In this document: piece by piece, positions 30,532 through 38,534 of the stretch
How positions within the stretch are numbered: position 1 is the first letter of the stretch
Layout: each line of letters opens with the position of its first letter
Assembly: GCA_903891755.1 (NCBI GenBank)
Contig: CAITFY010000022.1
Coordinates: forward strand, 1 to 39,139
Direction: 5' to 3'
DNA: 39,139 nt
Source of the DNA: an uncultured Actinomycetes bacterium
GTDB taxonomy: Bacteria > Actinomycetota > Actinomycetes > Nanopelagicales > Nanopelagicaceae
Notes under the pieces: generated by a model
What the model was told of the DNA's origin: nothing
The model's input: the letters and a program-made list of their open reading frames with translations, nothing else
The model's database searches: none
Position numbers and translations under genes: made by a program

Positions 30532-31899
30532 TCACAATAATCCCTCTTGTGCGAGTTCTCCAAGGGTTATCGGTGTGATTATTGGTCTCTGGCTTCCTCG
30601 AATTCGATCCTCTTCACTGCTCTGCAAGAGATCAAAAATATTTCTAGAGCAGATTCGACCCTGACACATTCCCATGCCACAGCGAGTCATTAATTTCATT
30701 GTTCTTGCATCACTAGCACCAAGCACCTGCCCAGCTTCGAGAAATTCTTGATAATCGACCTCTTCACAGCGACAGATGGTTGTGTCGTTCTTCAACCAAC
30801 CCTTCCAACCATTAGGTACTGGGTAAACCTTAAGTAGCGCCTGCGCGAATCGAGCTGAACGCCTTCGCAATTTCAGAAGAGTCTTTTTGTTCTGAGAAGA
30901 TCCGGCTGCAGCTAATCCGGCGATGGCACCCTCCACCAAGGCTAAATCAGAGCCCCCTACTCCAGTTAATTCGCCCGCAGCAAAGATTTGATATTTCGCA
31001 TCTAAAGTCGTGGCACGTTGCTCGGCATCCACTTCAATAAAAGTCGATCCATCGCTCGCGACTTTTGCCTTGAGGCTAAGTGATGCAGCGAGTGCAATAT
31101 CGGGAGTAAATCCATAGGAAATTGCCACGACATCACATGGAACTTCTCGCTCTGAAAGAACTTTGTAGTTGGAATCTATCTTCGCAACTGTGACAGATTT
31201 GAGCAGCCCAGAATCATCTGCATGAGCCGCAACAACTGCGCTGTGATACTGCATTTTCACTTTGTTGTTCCGCAACGTTTTAAAGTAACCGAGAGCGCCA
31301 AAAATTTTTGAAGGATTTTGTAGCAGGATATGAAGTTGGGAAAGCCAGGCGTTCCAAGGTGTTGCTTCATACAGTTCTACTGATTCTGCGCCATGTGTGG
31401 AGAGCGCAGCAGCAACAGGAAGTAAGAATGGACCGGTTCCGGCGACAACTATCTTCTTTCCTGCAATAACACCGCTTCCCTTAAGGAGTGATTGTGCAGC
31501 GCCAGCGGTCATAACCCCCGGAATATCCCAACCTGGAAATGGAATGGTGCGATCGTATGCACCTGTAGCAAGTACCAAGCGTTGGGTAATAAATGCACCG
31601 TTCTTGGTTCGCAAAATTATTTGCTCATCGAGGATGGAAGCGCTCCAGATTGAAGTATCTGAGCAGATGGTTATACGGGGGTTAGCTCGAACCGCATCCA
31701 CTAATAGAGAGGCAGAATCAAAGTCATCGTGGAGTGATTGATCAAAATCTTGGACTCCCGTGTGGCGCCAGTATTGGCCACCTAGCCTTTTGCCGGAATC
31801 TATCAACGCCACATCGCAACCCGCATTTGCAGCATATTTAGCGGCGTTGAGGCCTGCAGGACCAGCGCCTACAACCACCACCTGATGTCTACGCTCCAT
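30532..31899 (-). CDS. Hydroxyproline dehydrogenase subunit: FAD/NAD-binding oxidoreductase with C-terminal [2Fe-2S] domain
   Basis: A 455-residue flavoprotein of the HcnB/OoxA type. The first Rossmann motif is VVGAGPAGLNAA (about 10-21), with a second around residue 150 (VVAGTGPFLLPVA). The C-terminal region carries C376 and C378 (CRCEE) with C407, C412 and C417 (RCGMGMCQGRIC), a BFD-like [2Fe-2S] site. With the two upstream genes it forms the three-subunit cis-4-hydroxy-D-proline dehydrogenase known from Pseudomonas-type pathways. The start overlaps the small [2Fe-2S] gene by 11 bases. Opine or cyanide-forming oxidases have the same architecture, but the neighbours decide for hydroxyproline. 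Confidence 0.83.
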   Translation of the reverse strand: MERRHQVVVVGAGPAGLNAAKYAANAGCDVALIDSGKRLGGQYWRHTGVQDFDQSLHDDFDSASLLVDAVRANPRITICSDTSIWSASILDEQIILRTKNGAFITQRLVLATGAYDRTIPFPGWDIPGVMTAGAAQSLLKGSGVIAGKKIVVAGTGPFLLPVAAALSTHGAESVELYEATPWNAWLSQLHILLQNPSKIFGALGYFKTLRNNKVKMQYHSAVVAAHADDSGLLKSVTVAKIDSNYKVLSEREVPCDVVAISYGFTPDIALAASLSLKAKVASDGSTFIEVDAEQRATTLDAKYQIFAAGELTGVGGSDLALVEGAIAGLAAAGSSQNKKTLLKLRRRSARFAQALLKVYPVPNGWKGWLKNDTTICRCEEVDYQEFLEAGQVLGASDARTMKLMTRCGMGMCQGRICSRNIFDLLQSSEEDRIRGSQRPIITPITLGELAQEGLL

Positions 31900-32137
31900 C
31901 TTGGATCCTCACCTGCATTCCATCAGAGACTTCTACAAGGCAACTTCGCTGATTGCTCTCTCCATTAATTATTACTAAGCAATCAAAGCAAGCACCAATT
32001 CCACAGAAGATTCCTCGCGGTTTCGATTTTCCTCGCGTCAATCGCGTGATTCGCTCGTGGTTTGCGAGCAGAGCAGCAGCAAGAGTCTGCCCTTCCCTCG
32101 CCTCGAGAGATTCACCTTCAAAGAAGAAATGGATCAT
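31889..32137 (-). CDS. Hydroxyproline dehydrogenase small [2Fe-2S] subunit
   Basis: An 82-residue ferredoxin-like protein of the HcnA type. Cysteines C45, C50, C53 and C66 (CGIGACFDC, then SC) match a plant-type [2Fe-2S] site. It is expected to relay electrons between the two flavoprotein subunits. It overlaps the DAO-type subunit by 4 bases upstream and the FAD/NAD subunit by 11 bases downstream, so the three are co-translated. Confidence 0.85.
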   Translation of the reverse strand: MIHFFFEGESLEAREGQTLAAALLANHERITRLTRGKSKPRGIFCGIGACFDCLVIINGESNQRSCLVEVSDGMQVRIQDGA

Positions 32138-33294
32138 GCGACTGCGCCTTGCATAAACCGTGCGGGAGAAAAGGGGGTTGAGTCCATGAAAGCTCTCTGC
32201 CCCGTCAGGCTCTCTGCAATTAATTGGGCGCTGGCAGGAGCGAGACCAATCCCCGCACCTTCATGACCCGCGTTATGCCAAAGCCCTTTAATCTGTGCAT
32301 CTTCTCCAATAACTGGCAGGTGATCAGGAGCATAGGGTCTAAAGCCGCGGTAAGCGCGTAGGAGTTGTACCTCAGCCAAGATTGGGAAGAGCTCAATTGC
32401 CTGTCGTGCTAAGAGACGCAAGACGGAGTAATCAATTCCCTCTTTAAATCCAACTCGCTCTCTTGAGGCGCCAATCAAGATAGTCCCGCTCTGTGTACCT
32501 TCAACGACAGCGCTCGACTGCAAATCTGCAGCTCCACTTGCTACGTTTGCTACATATTCTGCATCGTAAACTTTATGGAAGATTAGCTTGCGCATTGGGA
32601 CGGTAACTAAAATAAATCCACGCCTGGGTGCAATAGGTAGATGTGAACCAGCAAGTTCGGCAATCTCACCTGCCCAGGTTCCTGCAGCGTTAATAACTAC
32701 TGGACTGCTGATAAAACCTGACGTTGTTTCTACCCCAACAATTTTCCCGCCCGAGCTCTTGATACTGGTTACTTCAAGATTTGGTAGAAATTGCCCACCT
32801 CTATCTATGATGTATTTGAGTGTCTGTGCAGTCGCAAGCATTGGTTGACATTGCGAATCCTGCGGATAGAAGGCGCCTTCTGTTATTGAATGGGAGAGAT
32901 GAGGTTCTAACTTACGTAGCTCAGTCGCTGAGATATCTTCTGCAGAAACTCCGGCACCTCGTTGCCGTGAGGTAAGTTCACGCAAACCTGAAACGCCAAC
33001 CTCACTTCGAGCAACAACAATTCCGCCCTTTGCCTCTAATTCAAAAGAATTACCGATCTCTTGCGCTAACTCAAACCAAGCGTCCCTAGAGCGAAGTGCC
33101 AGATCTAACTCTGGACCTGGCTCCTTATCGCTAACAAGAATATTTCCTTCACCGGCGCTCGTCGTGCCGCTCGCTAGAGTTCCGCGATCTATCACCAGTA
33201 CTTTTAATCCAGCCCTGGTAAGTGCGTATGCGCTAGTGGCCCCAACTATGCCCGCGCCAATGACTATGGCATCGCATCGATCAGGTCGGCTCAC
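32134..33294 (-). CDS. Hydroxyproline dehydrogenase catalytic subunit: DAO-family FAD oxidoreductase
   Basis: A 386-residue flavoenzyme of the D-amino-acid oxidase/glycine oxidase family (HcnC type). The dinucleotide motif AIVIGAGIVGATSAYALTRAG lies near 9-29, and the C-terminal FAD motif NAGHEGAGIGLAP near 352. It is the likely site of cis-4-hydroxy-D-proline oxidation. GTG 33294 lies 6 bases after TATTAT, a perfect-looking -10, with no ribosome site. It heads the operon: DAO subunit, [2Fe-2S] subunit, FAD/NAD subunit, deaminase, epimerase. A stand-alone sarcosine or glycine oxidase is less likely given the partners. Confidence 0.85.
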   Translation of the reverse strand: MSRPDRCDAIVIGAGIVGATSAYALTRAGLKVLVIDRGTLASGTTSAGEGNILVSDKEPGPELDLALRSRDAWFELAQEIGNSFELEAKGGIVVARSEVGVSGLRELTSRQRGAGVSAEDISATELRKLEPHLSHSITEGAFYPQDSQCQPMLATAQTLKYIIDRGGQFLPNLEVTSIKSSGGKIVGVETTSGFISSPVVINAAGTWAGEIAELAGSHLPIAPRRGFILVTVPMRKLIFHKVYDAEYVANVASGAADLQSSAVVEGTQSGTILIGASRERVGFKEGIDYSVLRLLARQAIELFPILAEVQLLRAYRGFRPYAPDHLPVIGEDAQIKGLWHNAGHEGAGIGLAPASAQLIAESLTGQRAFMDSTPFSPARFMQGAVA

Positions 33295-33300
33295 TCGACA

Positions 33301-33306
33301 ATAATA
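33301..33306 (-). promoter_or_regulatory. Putative -10 box (TATTAT) of the hydroxyproline operon
   Basis: On the minus strand TATTAT ends 6 bases before GTG 33294. It is the box closest to the general bacterial consensus in the window. Confidence 0.55.
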
Positions 33307-33336
33307 GGGACACTAGCCTCATTTAATAGGTGTAGA

Positions 33337-33342
33337 TAGACT
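33337..33342 (+). promoter_or_regulatory. Putative -10 box (TAGACT) of the Gfo/Idh/MocA gene
   Basis: TAGACT ends 7 bases before ATG 33350. No ribosome site intervenes. Confidence 0.5.
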
Positions 33343-33349
33343 CTTTCAT

Positions 33350-34324
33350 ATGAGCGGATTACGTTGGGGTTTCTTAAGTGCTGGCGGCATTGCGACCGCA
33401 GTAGCAGATGATTTTCGTATCGCAGGAATTAACATCCAAGCAGTTGGTGCGCGGGATCTTGAAAAGGCGAACGCCTTCGCAGATAAATTTGGAATCCCCA
33501 ATCGCCATCAAGGTTATGAAGCCCTTGTAAATGACCCTGAGGTGGATGTTGTCTATGTATCGACCCCTCATCCTTGGCACCACCAGCACACTCTTCTCGC
33601 CCTCAACGCCGGCAAGCACGTGCTCCTTGAAAAGCCATTTACTATTAATGCTCGCGAAGCCCAAGAGATTAAAGAGTTAGCTGAAAGCAAGAAGCTATTT
33701 GTCTTGGAAGCGATGTGGACCAGATTCTTACCTTCGATGGATGCAATCTTTGATGTTATTCGTTCTGGAGTGCTCGGAGAAATAAAGTTAATTACCGCCG
33801 ATCACAGCCAATACCTGCCACACGTTCCACGACTCTGGGAACCAGAGCTTGGCGGTGGAGCACTTCTGGATCTAGGTATTTATCCTGTCTCCTTTGCGAT
33901 TCGCGTACTGGGTTTTCCAGAGAAGGCAACAGCAAAGGCAACGCTCACCAGTGACAAAGTTGATGAGACAACCTCAATCATCTTTGAATATGAAAGTGGA
34001 GCACAGGCAAGCCTTACAACGACGATGGCTGCAGCCGGTCCCGTCACAGCAACTGTTGTCGGCACATTCGGGCGCATCGAAATTGATAAATCTTTTTACA
34101 ACCAAACATCATTCCGGGTTTACAACCAAGGTGGCGAAGTAATTCAGAGCTACAACGAAAAAATTTCTGGGATTGGTCGCCAGTATCAAGGACTACATCT
34201 CGAAAAATGTGTAGCCGAAGGGTTAGCCGAGAGTCCAGTACTGAGCGTGAGCGAATCAGTTCGCATCATGGAGGTCATGGATGGGCTACGTGCACAGATT
34301 GGCGTCAAATACCCAACCGAGTAA
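33350..34324 (+). CDS. Gfo/Idh/MocA-family NAD(P)-dependent oxidoreductase
   Basis: A 324-residue dehydrogenase. The N-terminal Rossmann domain opens RWGFLSAGGIATAVADDF, with STPHPWHH and the EKP motif (HVLLEKPFTINAREA), whose lysine is usually catalytic. The C-terminal domain holds GGGALLDLGIYPVSFAIRVLG. Members act on sugars, inositols, trans-dihydrodiols or biliverdin; the substrate here cannot be told. It is divergent from the hydroxyproline operon across 55 bases and abuts the convergent aldo/keto reductase with no gap. Confidence 0.88.
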   Translation: MSGLRWGFLSAGGIATAVADDFRIAGINIQAVGARDLEKANAFADKFGIPNRHQGYEALVNDPEVDVVYVSTPHPWHHQHTLLALNAGKHVLLEKPFTINAREAQEIKELAESKKLFVLEAMWTRFLPSMDAIFDVIRSGVLGEIKLITADHSQYLPHVPRLWEPELGGGALLDLGIYPVSFAIRVLGFPEKATAKATLTSDKVDETTSIIFEYESGAQASLTTTMAAAGPVTATVVGTFGRIEIDKSFYNQTSFRVYNQGGEVIQSYNEKISGIGRQYQGLHLEKCVAEGLAESPVLSVSESVRIMEVMDGLRAQIGVKYPTE

Positions 34325-35299
34325 TTAATCTCGGAAAGGTGGCTGATCTACCAATTCATATTGAATAGGACCATCTGCTGGGCAGGTGGCATTGAGTTCT
34401 GCAATCTCTTGCTCGCTCAATTCAATTGAGGCACCGCTCAGAGAATCAAGTATCGAAGCGGCTTTTGATGCACCTGGAATGGGAATTGCAGTTGGGAATT
34501 GATTGAGATGCCAAGCAACCGTCAACGCATAAGCGGAGACTCCCTTTGCGGCGGCGATTCGATCAAAGGCGCCAAACTCACCAGTTGCAATCTTTTCAAA
34601 ATTTGAACCGCCACCAAGTGGGGACCATGGCAAGAAGGCAATTCCGTATTCGGTACAGATATCAATCACGTCAGCAGAGAGTCTGTAACGCGGACTAAAT
34701 TCATTTTGGACTGAGATGACACCGCCTTGCTCCGGTGTTCCACCAATCTTTATCGCTCTACGCAACTGTTCTGCATTCACATTACTTAAGCCGATTGTTT
34801 CAACATAACCATGCTCTTTGAGAGTTAAAACGTTCTCAAACTGCTCTTCAAAGGTGATTGAGGTATCAAGACGGTGATGCTGCCAGAGCGGAATCTTCGA
34901 TAATCCCATCTTGGCGGCAGATGCTTCAACAGCGCGATAGAGGTAGTGCTTAGAAGCATTTCTCCCTGGAACACCCCACCAGTCATCACCCTTAGCCCTG
35001 GTGATACCACCCTTGGTTGCTATAACAACCTTTGCCTTAGCCTCAGCAGAGCCACCCCACGTTCTAAAGGCCTCACCCACAACGCGCTCGTTATGCCCCA
35101 TGGCATTCCACGCCGGAGCGTAAATATCGGCGGTATCAAGGAGTTGGACGCCTGCATCAAGCGCAGCATGGATAACGCCAATCGCGTAATCAGGATCATC
35201 AAGGATCCATTTATTGCGCTCAGTTGCCATGGAAAGCGGCATACATCCCAGACCAACAGCTGTAACTTCAAAGGGACCTAATTTACGAGTTGATGTCAT
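34325..35299 (-). CDS. Aldo/keto reductase
   Basis: A 324-residue NADPH-dependent TIM-barrel reductase. The catalytic Asp and Tyr are in LLDTADIYAP, the Lys in KVVIATKGG and the His in LWQHHRLDT (the second of the paired histidines). The C-terminal GASKAASILDSL binds the cofactor. Its substrate is unknown. TAAAGT lies 7 bases before ATG 35299 with no ribosome site, so despite following cydC after 20 bases it probably has its own leaderless promoter. It abuts the convergent Gfo/Idh gene. Confidence 0.9.
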   Translation of the reverse strand: MTSTRKLGPFEVTAVGLGCMPLSMATERNKWILDDPDYAIGVIHAALDAGVQLLDTADIYAPAWNAMGHNERVVGEAFRTWGGSAEAKAKVVIATKGGITRAKGDDWWGVPGRNASKHYLYRAVEASAAKMGLSKIPLWQHHRLDTSITFEEQFENVLTLKEHGYVETIGLSNVNAEQLRRAIKIGGTPEQGGVISVQNEFSPRYRLSADVIDICTEYGIAFLPWSPLGGGSNFEKIATGEFGAFDRIAAAKGVSAYALTVAWHLNQFPTAIPIPGASKAASILDSLSGASIELSEQEIAELNATCPADGPIQYELVDQPPFRD

Positions 35300-35306
35300 G
35301 CGACAA

Positions 35307-35312
35307 ACTTTA
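35307..35312 (-). promoter_or_regulatory. Putative -10 box (TAAAGT) of the aldo/keto reductase gene
   Basis: On the minus strand TAAAGT ends 7 bases before ATG 35299, in the 20-base gap after cydC. Confidence 0.45.
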
Positions 35313-35319
35313 GCCTGAT

Positions 35320-36900
35320 TTATAAAGTTATGGTTTTCACAGAATTCGGAAGACTTAGATGGCTCGCGACAATAACTGCCTTATCGCGCAGAGCGTCAAG
35401 AACTCTGATGGAGATTCGTTCCACCATTTGTGCATCTAAGAATTCAAAGGGTTCATCGAGAATTACTATTGGCGTTTCTCGCAGCAAAACCCTCGCCAAC
35501 TTGAGTCGTTGCTTCTCCCCGCCAGAGAAATTCAATCCAAGAGGGCCAACCATCGTATCTAGACCTTCTGGAAGTTCTGAAACGAATTTATCAAGCTCGA
35601 CAAGCTTAAGTGCTTCAAGTAATTCTTCATCACTCGCCTCTGGGTTGCCAATCTTTAAATTTTCGCGGATTGATGTTCCAAAGAGGTAATCATCTTGAAG
35701 CAGAGTCGTGACGAGATGTTGATCGCCAGCTTTTAGATTTTCTCCATTTAGTACTACTCGCCCTGTAAATGGGAGGAAACCCAAGATTGCATTAATGATC
35801 GAAGATTTACCTGCTCCAGATCTTCCGGTTATTAAAAGCACATCCCCAGGTGTAATAACCGCGCTGATACTTCGGGTATGTGCTCCTTCGATGAGTGGGT
35901 GGAGTTCAATCAACTCAAGTTTTACAGTGGCAGGTACCGGCGAAGCAACGATTTGCAGATCTTTACTCTCCTCCAACATTGGTGCTAAGTTCTCTACAGC
36001 TCCTAGCACTTGTCGTAACTGCGAAAATGCCGCTGGGAGTGGAGTCATACCATCGAAGATTGCGAGTGGTACGAGTGCAATTACCGCAACGTTTATTCCA
36101 GCTAACTGGTGGGTAAATACTCCGCGGGCTGCAAACCAAAGCGCGATCGCGATAGTAAATCCCAGGATAAGAAAATATGCACCAGATGCCAAACCAGATC
36201 GTTGAGCATTCTTGCTCTCAACATGGGCAATTTTCTTCTGAGCTGATTCAATCTGCTTCAAGAGCTCGTTATCATAATTAAAAATCAATGATTCAGGAGC
36301 AGATTCAGAGATCTGCAATATTTGATCGAAGAGTTCTCCCTCATATTTACGTGTATCTGACTTACTAGAAGAGAGCGTGGCTAAGAATGGAATCAGGAAC
36401 ATAGCGAGTAAAAAGAGCAGACCAATTACCTTGCCGCAGCTCGGTAGAAGCCAATGAATAATCGTGATTCCAGATACTCCGGAGATCAGCGCAGCGAGCC
36501 ATGGTGATGCAATTCGAAGCCAGAGATCTTGCGCTAACTCCACATCATTCATGATCTGAGAGAGAACGTTTCCACGATGTAACCCGGCAAAATCAGAGGG
36601 GAGTAAGCGACTAAATCTCTCGTAAATGCGCACTCGCAATGCAGTCTGAATCTTCAGCGCGCTGTTATGTTCCAATATTCTGCTGGCATATTTCAGCGCT
36701 CCGCGGGAGAGACCGAAGAAACGCACGCTCACAATTGCGACTTCCAGCACCAAGACGGGAGGTTTGGTTGATGCCATTGAGATCAGCCAGGCACTTGTTG
36801 CAAGCAAGCCCACTGCAGCTCCAAGTGAGCAACCACCGAGGAATACCGCAGCAAACATCTCTGTGCGCTGTGCTTTAAAGAGACGCAATAAATTTTTCAT
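35320..36900 (-). CDS. cydC: Heterodimeric ABC exporter CydDC, subunit CydC
   Basis: A 526-residue half-transporter. Six membrane helices occupy about 1-290. The ATPase domain carries Walker A TGRSGAGKSS (about 355-364), the signature LNFSGGEKQRLKLARVLL and Walker B IVILDEPFEFLD. CydDC is needed for assembly of cytochrome bd and is reported to move haem or thiols across the membrane. Its start overlaps cydD by 4 bases. cydB lies upstream, so the cydBDC order is that of actinobacterial and other cyd operons. Confidence 0.92.
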   Translation of the reverse strand: MKNLLRLFKAQRTEMFAAVFLGGCSLGAAVGLLATSAWLISMASTKPPVLVLEVAIVSVRFFGLSRGALKYASRILEHNSALKIQTALRVRIYERFSRLLPSDFAGLHRGNVLSQIMNDVELAQDLWLRIASPWLAALISGVSGITIIHWLLPSCGKVIGLLFLLAMFLIPFLATLSSSKSDTRKYEGELFDQILQISESAPESLIFNYDNELLKQIESAQKKIAHVESKNAQRSGLASGAYFLILGFTIAIALWFAARGVFTHQLAGINVAVIALVPLAIFDGMTPLPAAFSQLRQVLGAVENLAPMLEESKDLQIVASPVPATVKLELIELHPLIEGAHTRSISAVITPGDVLLITGRSGAGKSSIINAILGFLPFTGRVVLNGENLKAGDQHLVTTLLQDDYLFGTSIRENLKIGNPEASDEELLEALKLVELDKFVSELPEGLDTMVGPLGLNFSGGEKQRLKLARVLLRETPIVILDEPFEFLDAQMVERISIRVLDALRDKAVIVASHLSLPNSVKTITL

Positions 36901-38534
36901 TGCGAGGCTCCGAGGACGGTTACAGATGCTGATGTGCCAATGAGCAATTCTCGGTGGGAGATGAGCAGGATGCTGGTACCGGACTTTGCGCGTTTTTCTA
37001 ACAATCGGGCAATTGTTGCTTCGGATATGTCATCGATTGAAGCAGTAGGTTCATCAAGAATTACTAACGAAGATTCTTTGAGTAGCGCTCTAGCAAGTGC
37101 AATCTTTCGCATCTGCCCGATTGATAACTTCTGACGAACAGTTCCAAGTTCAGTCTCTAGTCCATTGGGGAGATCATCGATTTTAAGATCCACCTCAATG
37201 AGAGCATCAATCAATTGAGCATTGGTGGTGCTAGGTGCGGCATATCTCAAAATCTCCGCGACGCTTCCAATTGGATACTTCGGCTCTTGTGGTTGCCAGG
37301 CGATTAGTTTTCGCCACGCCTTGATATCTAAATCTTGAAGGCGATGCACTCCAGAATCCGAATCCACCCGGACCTCTCCCGCGCTTGGATTAATGAACCC
37401 GAGCAATATCGACGCAAGAGTTGATTTTCCAGATCCCGAAGGCCCCACCAAAGCATGGATTCGTCCGGGTTCTATCTCTCCAGATGGGATCACAACTTCA
37501 CTTCGCCCTGGGTATGAAACTTTGAGTTCGCTCCATGAGATACGTGAAAACGAGGTGAGTTGTGCTGCGCCGTTGGAATTCGGCTTTTCAAGAATAGTAA
37601 AGAGTTGATCAAATGCAGCTAAACCATCGGTCGCAGAGTGAAAGTAAGCGGAGACTTGTCGAATTGGCCAGTAGACCTCCGGGGCGAGTACGAGAACGAA
37701 TAAACCAACGCTCAATGGCATTGAACCATTTACTAAACGCAGACCAATCGTGACCGCTAAGAGCGCCACGGAGAGGGTAGCTACCAACTCAAGAGCGAGT
37801 GAGGTAAGAAATGAGATACGCAGAACCTGCATCGTCTCCTTGCGATACTTCTCGCCAACCTCGCGAAGTCGCTGTGACTGCAGCTTCTCGCGCCCGTATA
37901 CCTTCAAAGTGGTGAGTCCACTTAAGAGATCGAGGAAGTAACCACCGAGCAGTCCCAGAGTTTTCCATTTCTTCTCAGTAGCACTTGCGGTAAATCTTCC
38001 GATAAGAATGCCAAATATAGGAATAAGAGGGAGAGTGAAAAGAATGATCGCCCCGGATTTCCAATCGCGTAAGGCAATGCTCACGCCGACCGCAACTGGA
38101 ACAACCACTGCGATAAAGAGTTGTGGCAGAAACTTTGCAAAGTACCCATCAAGGTTATTAATCCCCTTTGTCACCAGGACGGCCAGACCCGCCGTACCTA
38201 GGCTCTGGGTATCACTTCCACCATTTGAAAGCGATTTCTTCATCACCTCGGTGCGAAGTTCGTTGCGCATCTTGCTACTTGCTCTGGCGCCCAATCGATC
38301 ATTTATGTAAGCCAGCAATGCTCTTGCGATAAAGACTGCTGCGAGGGCAACGACCTCATGGGTCAGGGAGGAGAAGGTGCGTTTCTGTTGAAAGAATTTG
38401 CAGATCAAATCAACGAGCAAGAACGCCTGCCCAATGGTTGCAATGGCACCCACAACTGCAATGAGAACGAGGGTGAAAATAAAACCCCGGCTGCTTCGAG
38501 AGTACCGAAGCAGCCGGGGGTCAAATGGTTTCAC
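36897..38534 (-). CDS. cydD: Heterodimeric ABC exporter CydDC, subunit CydD
   Basis: A 545-residue half-transporter with six membrane helices (about 15-310). Walker A is VGPSGSGKST and Walker B LVILDEPTASID. The ABC signature reads LSIGQMRK instead of LSGGQ, so one of the two ATP sites of the heterodimer may be weak. GTG 38534 overlaps the cydB stop by one base (TAGTG). The opening KPFDPRLLRYSRSSRGF resembles other actinobacterial CydD proteins, so this start is probably right. A terminator-like hairpin is encoded by codons 6-17. Its end overlaps cydC by 4 bases. Confidence 0.92.
   Translation of the reverse strand: MKPFDPRLLRYSRSSRGFIFTLVLIAVVGAIATIGQAFLLVDLICKFFQQKRTFSSLTHEVVALAAVFIARALLAYINDRLGARASSKMRNELRTEVMKKSLSNGGSDTQSLGTAGLAVLVTKGINNLDGYFAKFLPQLFIAVVVPVAVGVSIALRDWKSGAIILFTLPLIPIFGILIGRFTASATEKKWKTLGLLGGYFLDLLSGLTTLKVYGREKLQSQRLREVGEKYRKETMQVLRISFLTSLALELVATLSVALLAVTIGLRLVNGSMPLSVGLFVLVLAPEVYWPIRQVSAYFHSATDGLAAFDQLFTILEKPNSNGAAQLTSFSRISWSELKVSYPGRSEVVIPSGEIEPGRIHALVGPSGSGKSTLASILLGFINPSAGEVRVDSDSGVHRLQDLDIKAWRKLIAWQPQEPKYPIGSVAEILRYAAPSTTNAQLIDALIEVDLKIDDLPNGLETELGTVRQKLSIGQMRKIALARALLKESSLVILDEPTASIDDISEATIARLLEKRAKSGTSILLISHRELLIGTSASVTVLGASQ
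38476..38519 (-). terminator. Intrinsic-terminator-like hairpin inside the start of cydD
   Basis: On the minus strand CCCCGGCTGCTTCG (38519-38506) pairs perfectly with CGAAGCAGCCGGGG (38498-38485) across GTACTCT, followed at once by TTTTATTTT (38484-38476). This has every property of a Rho-independent terminator, in the direction of transcription, 14 bases after the cydB stop. It is also coding sequence for the conserved start of CydD, so it must be read through for CydDC to be made. Confidence 0.75.

Noticed and set aside
30532..33294. Hydrogen cyanide synthase (HcnABC) or opine oxidase
   Set aside because: Subunit architecture is shared, but the epimerase, deaminase and semialdehyde dehydrogenase next to it define hydroxyproline breakdown.
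38485..38519. Perfect inverted repeat as a mobile-element end or cloning artefact
   Set aside because: It encodes a plausible, conserved CydD N-terminus in frame, with no target duplication or transposase. The terminator reading explains it better.
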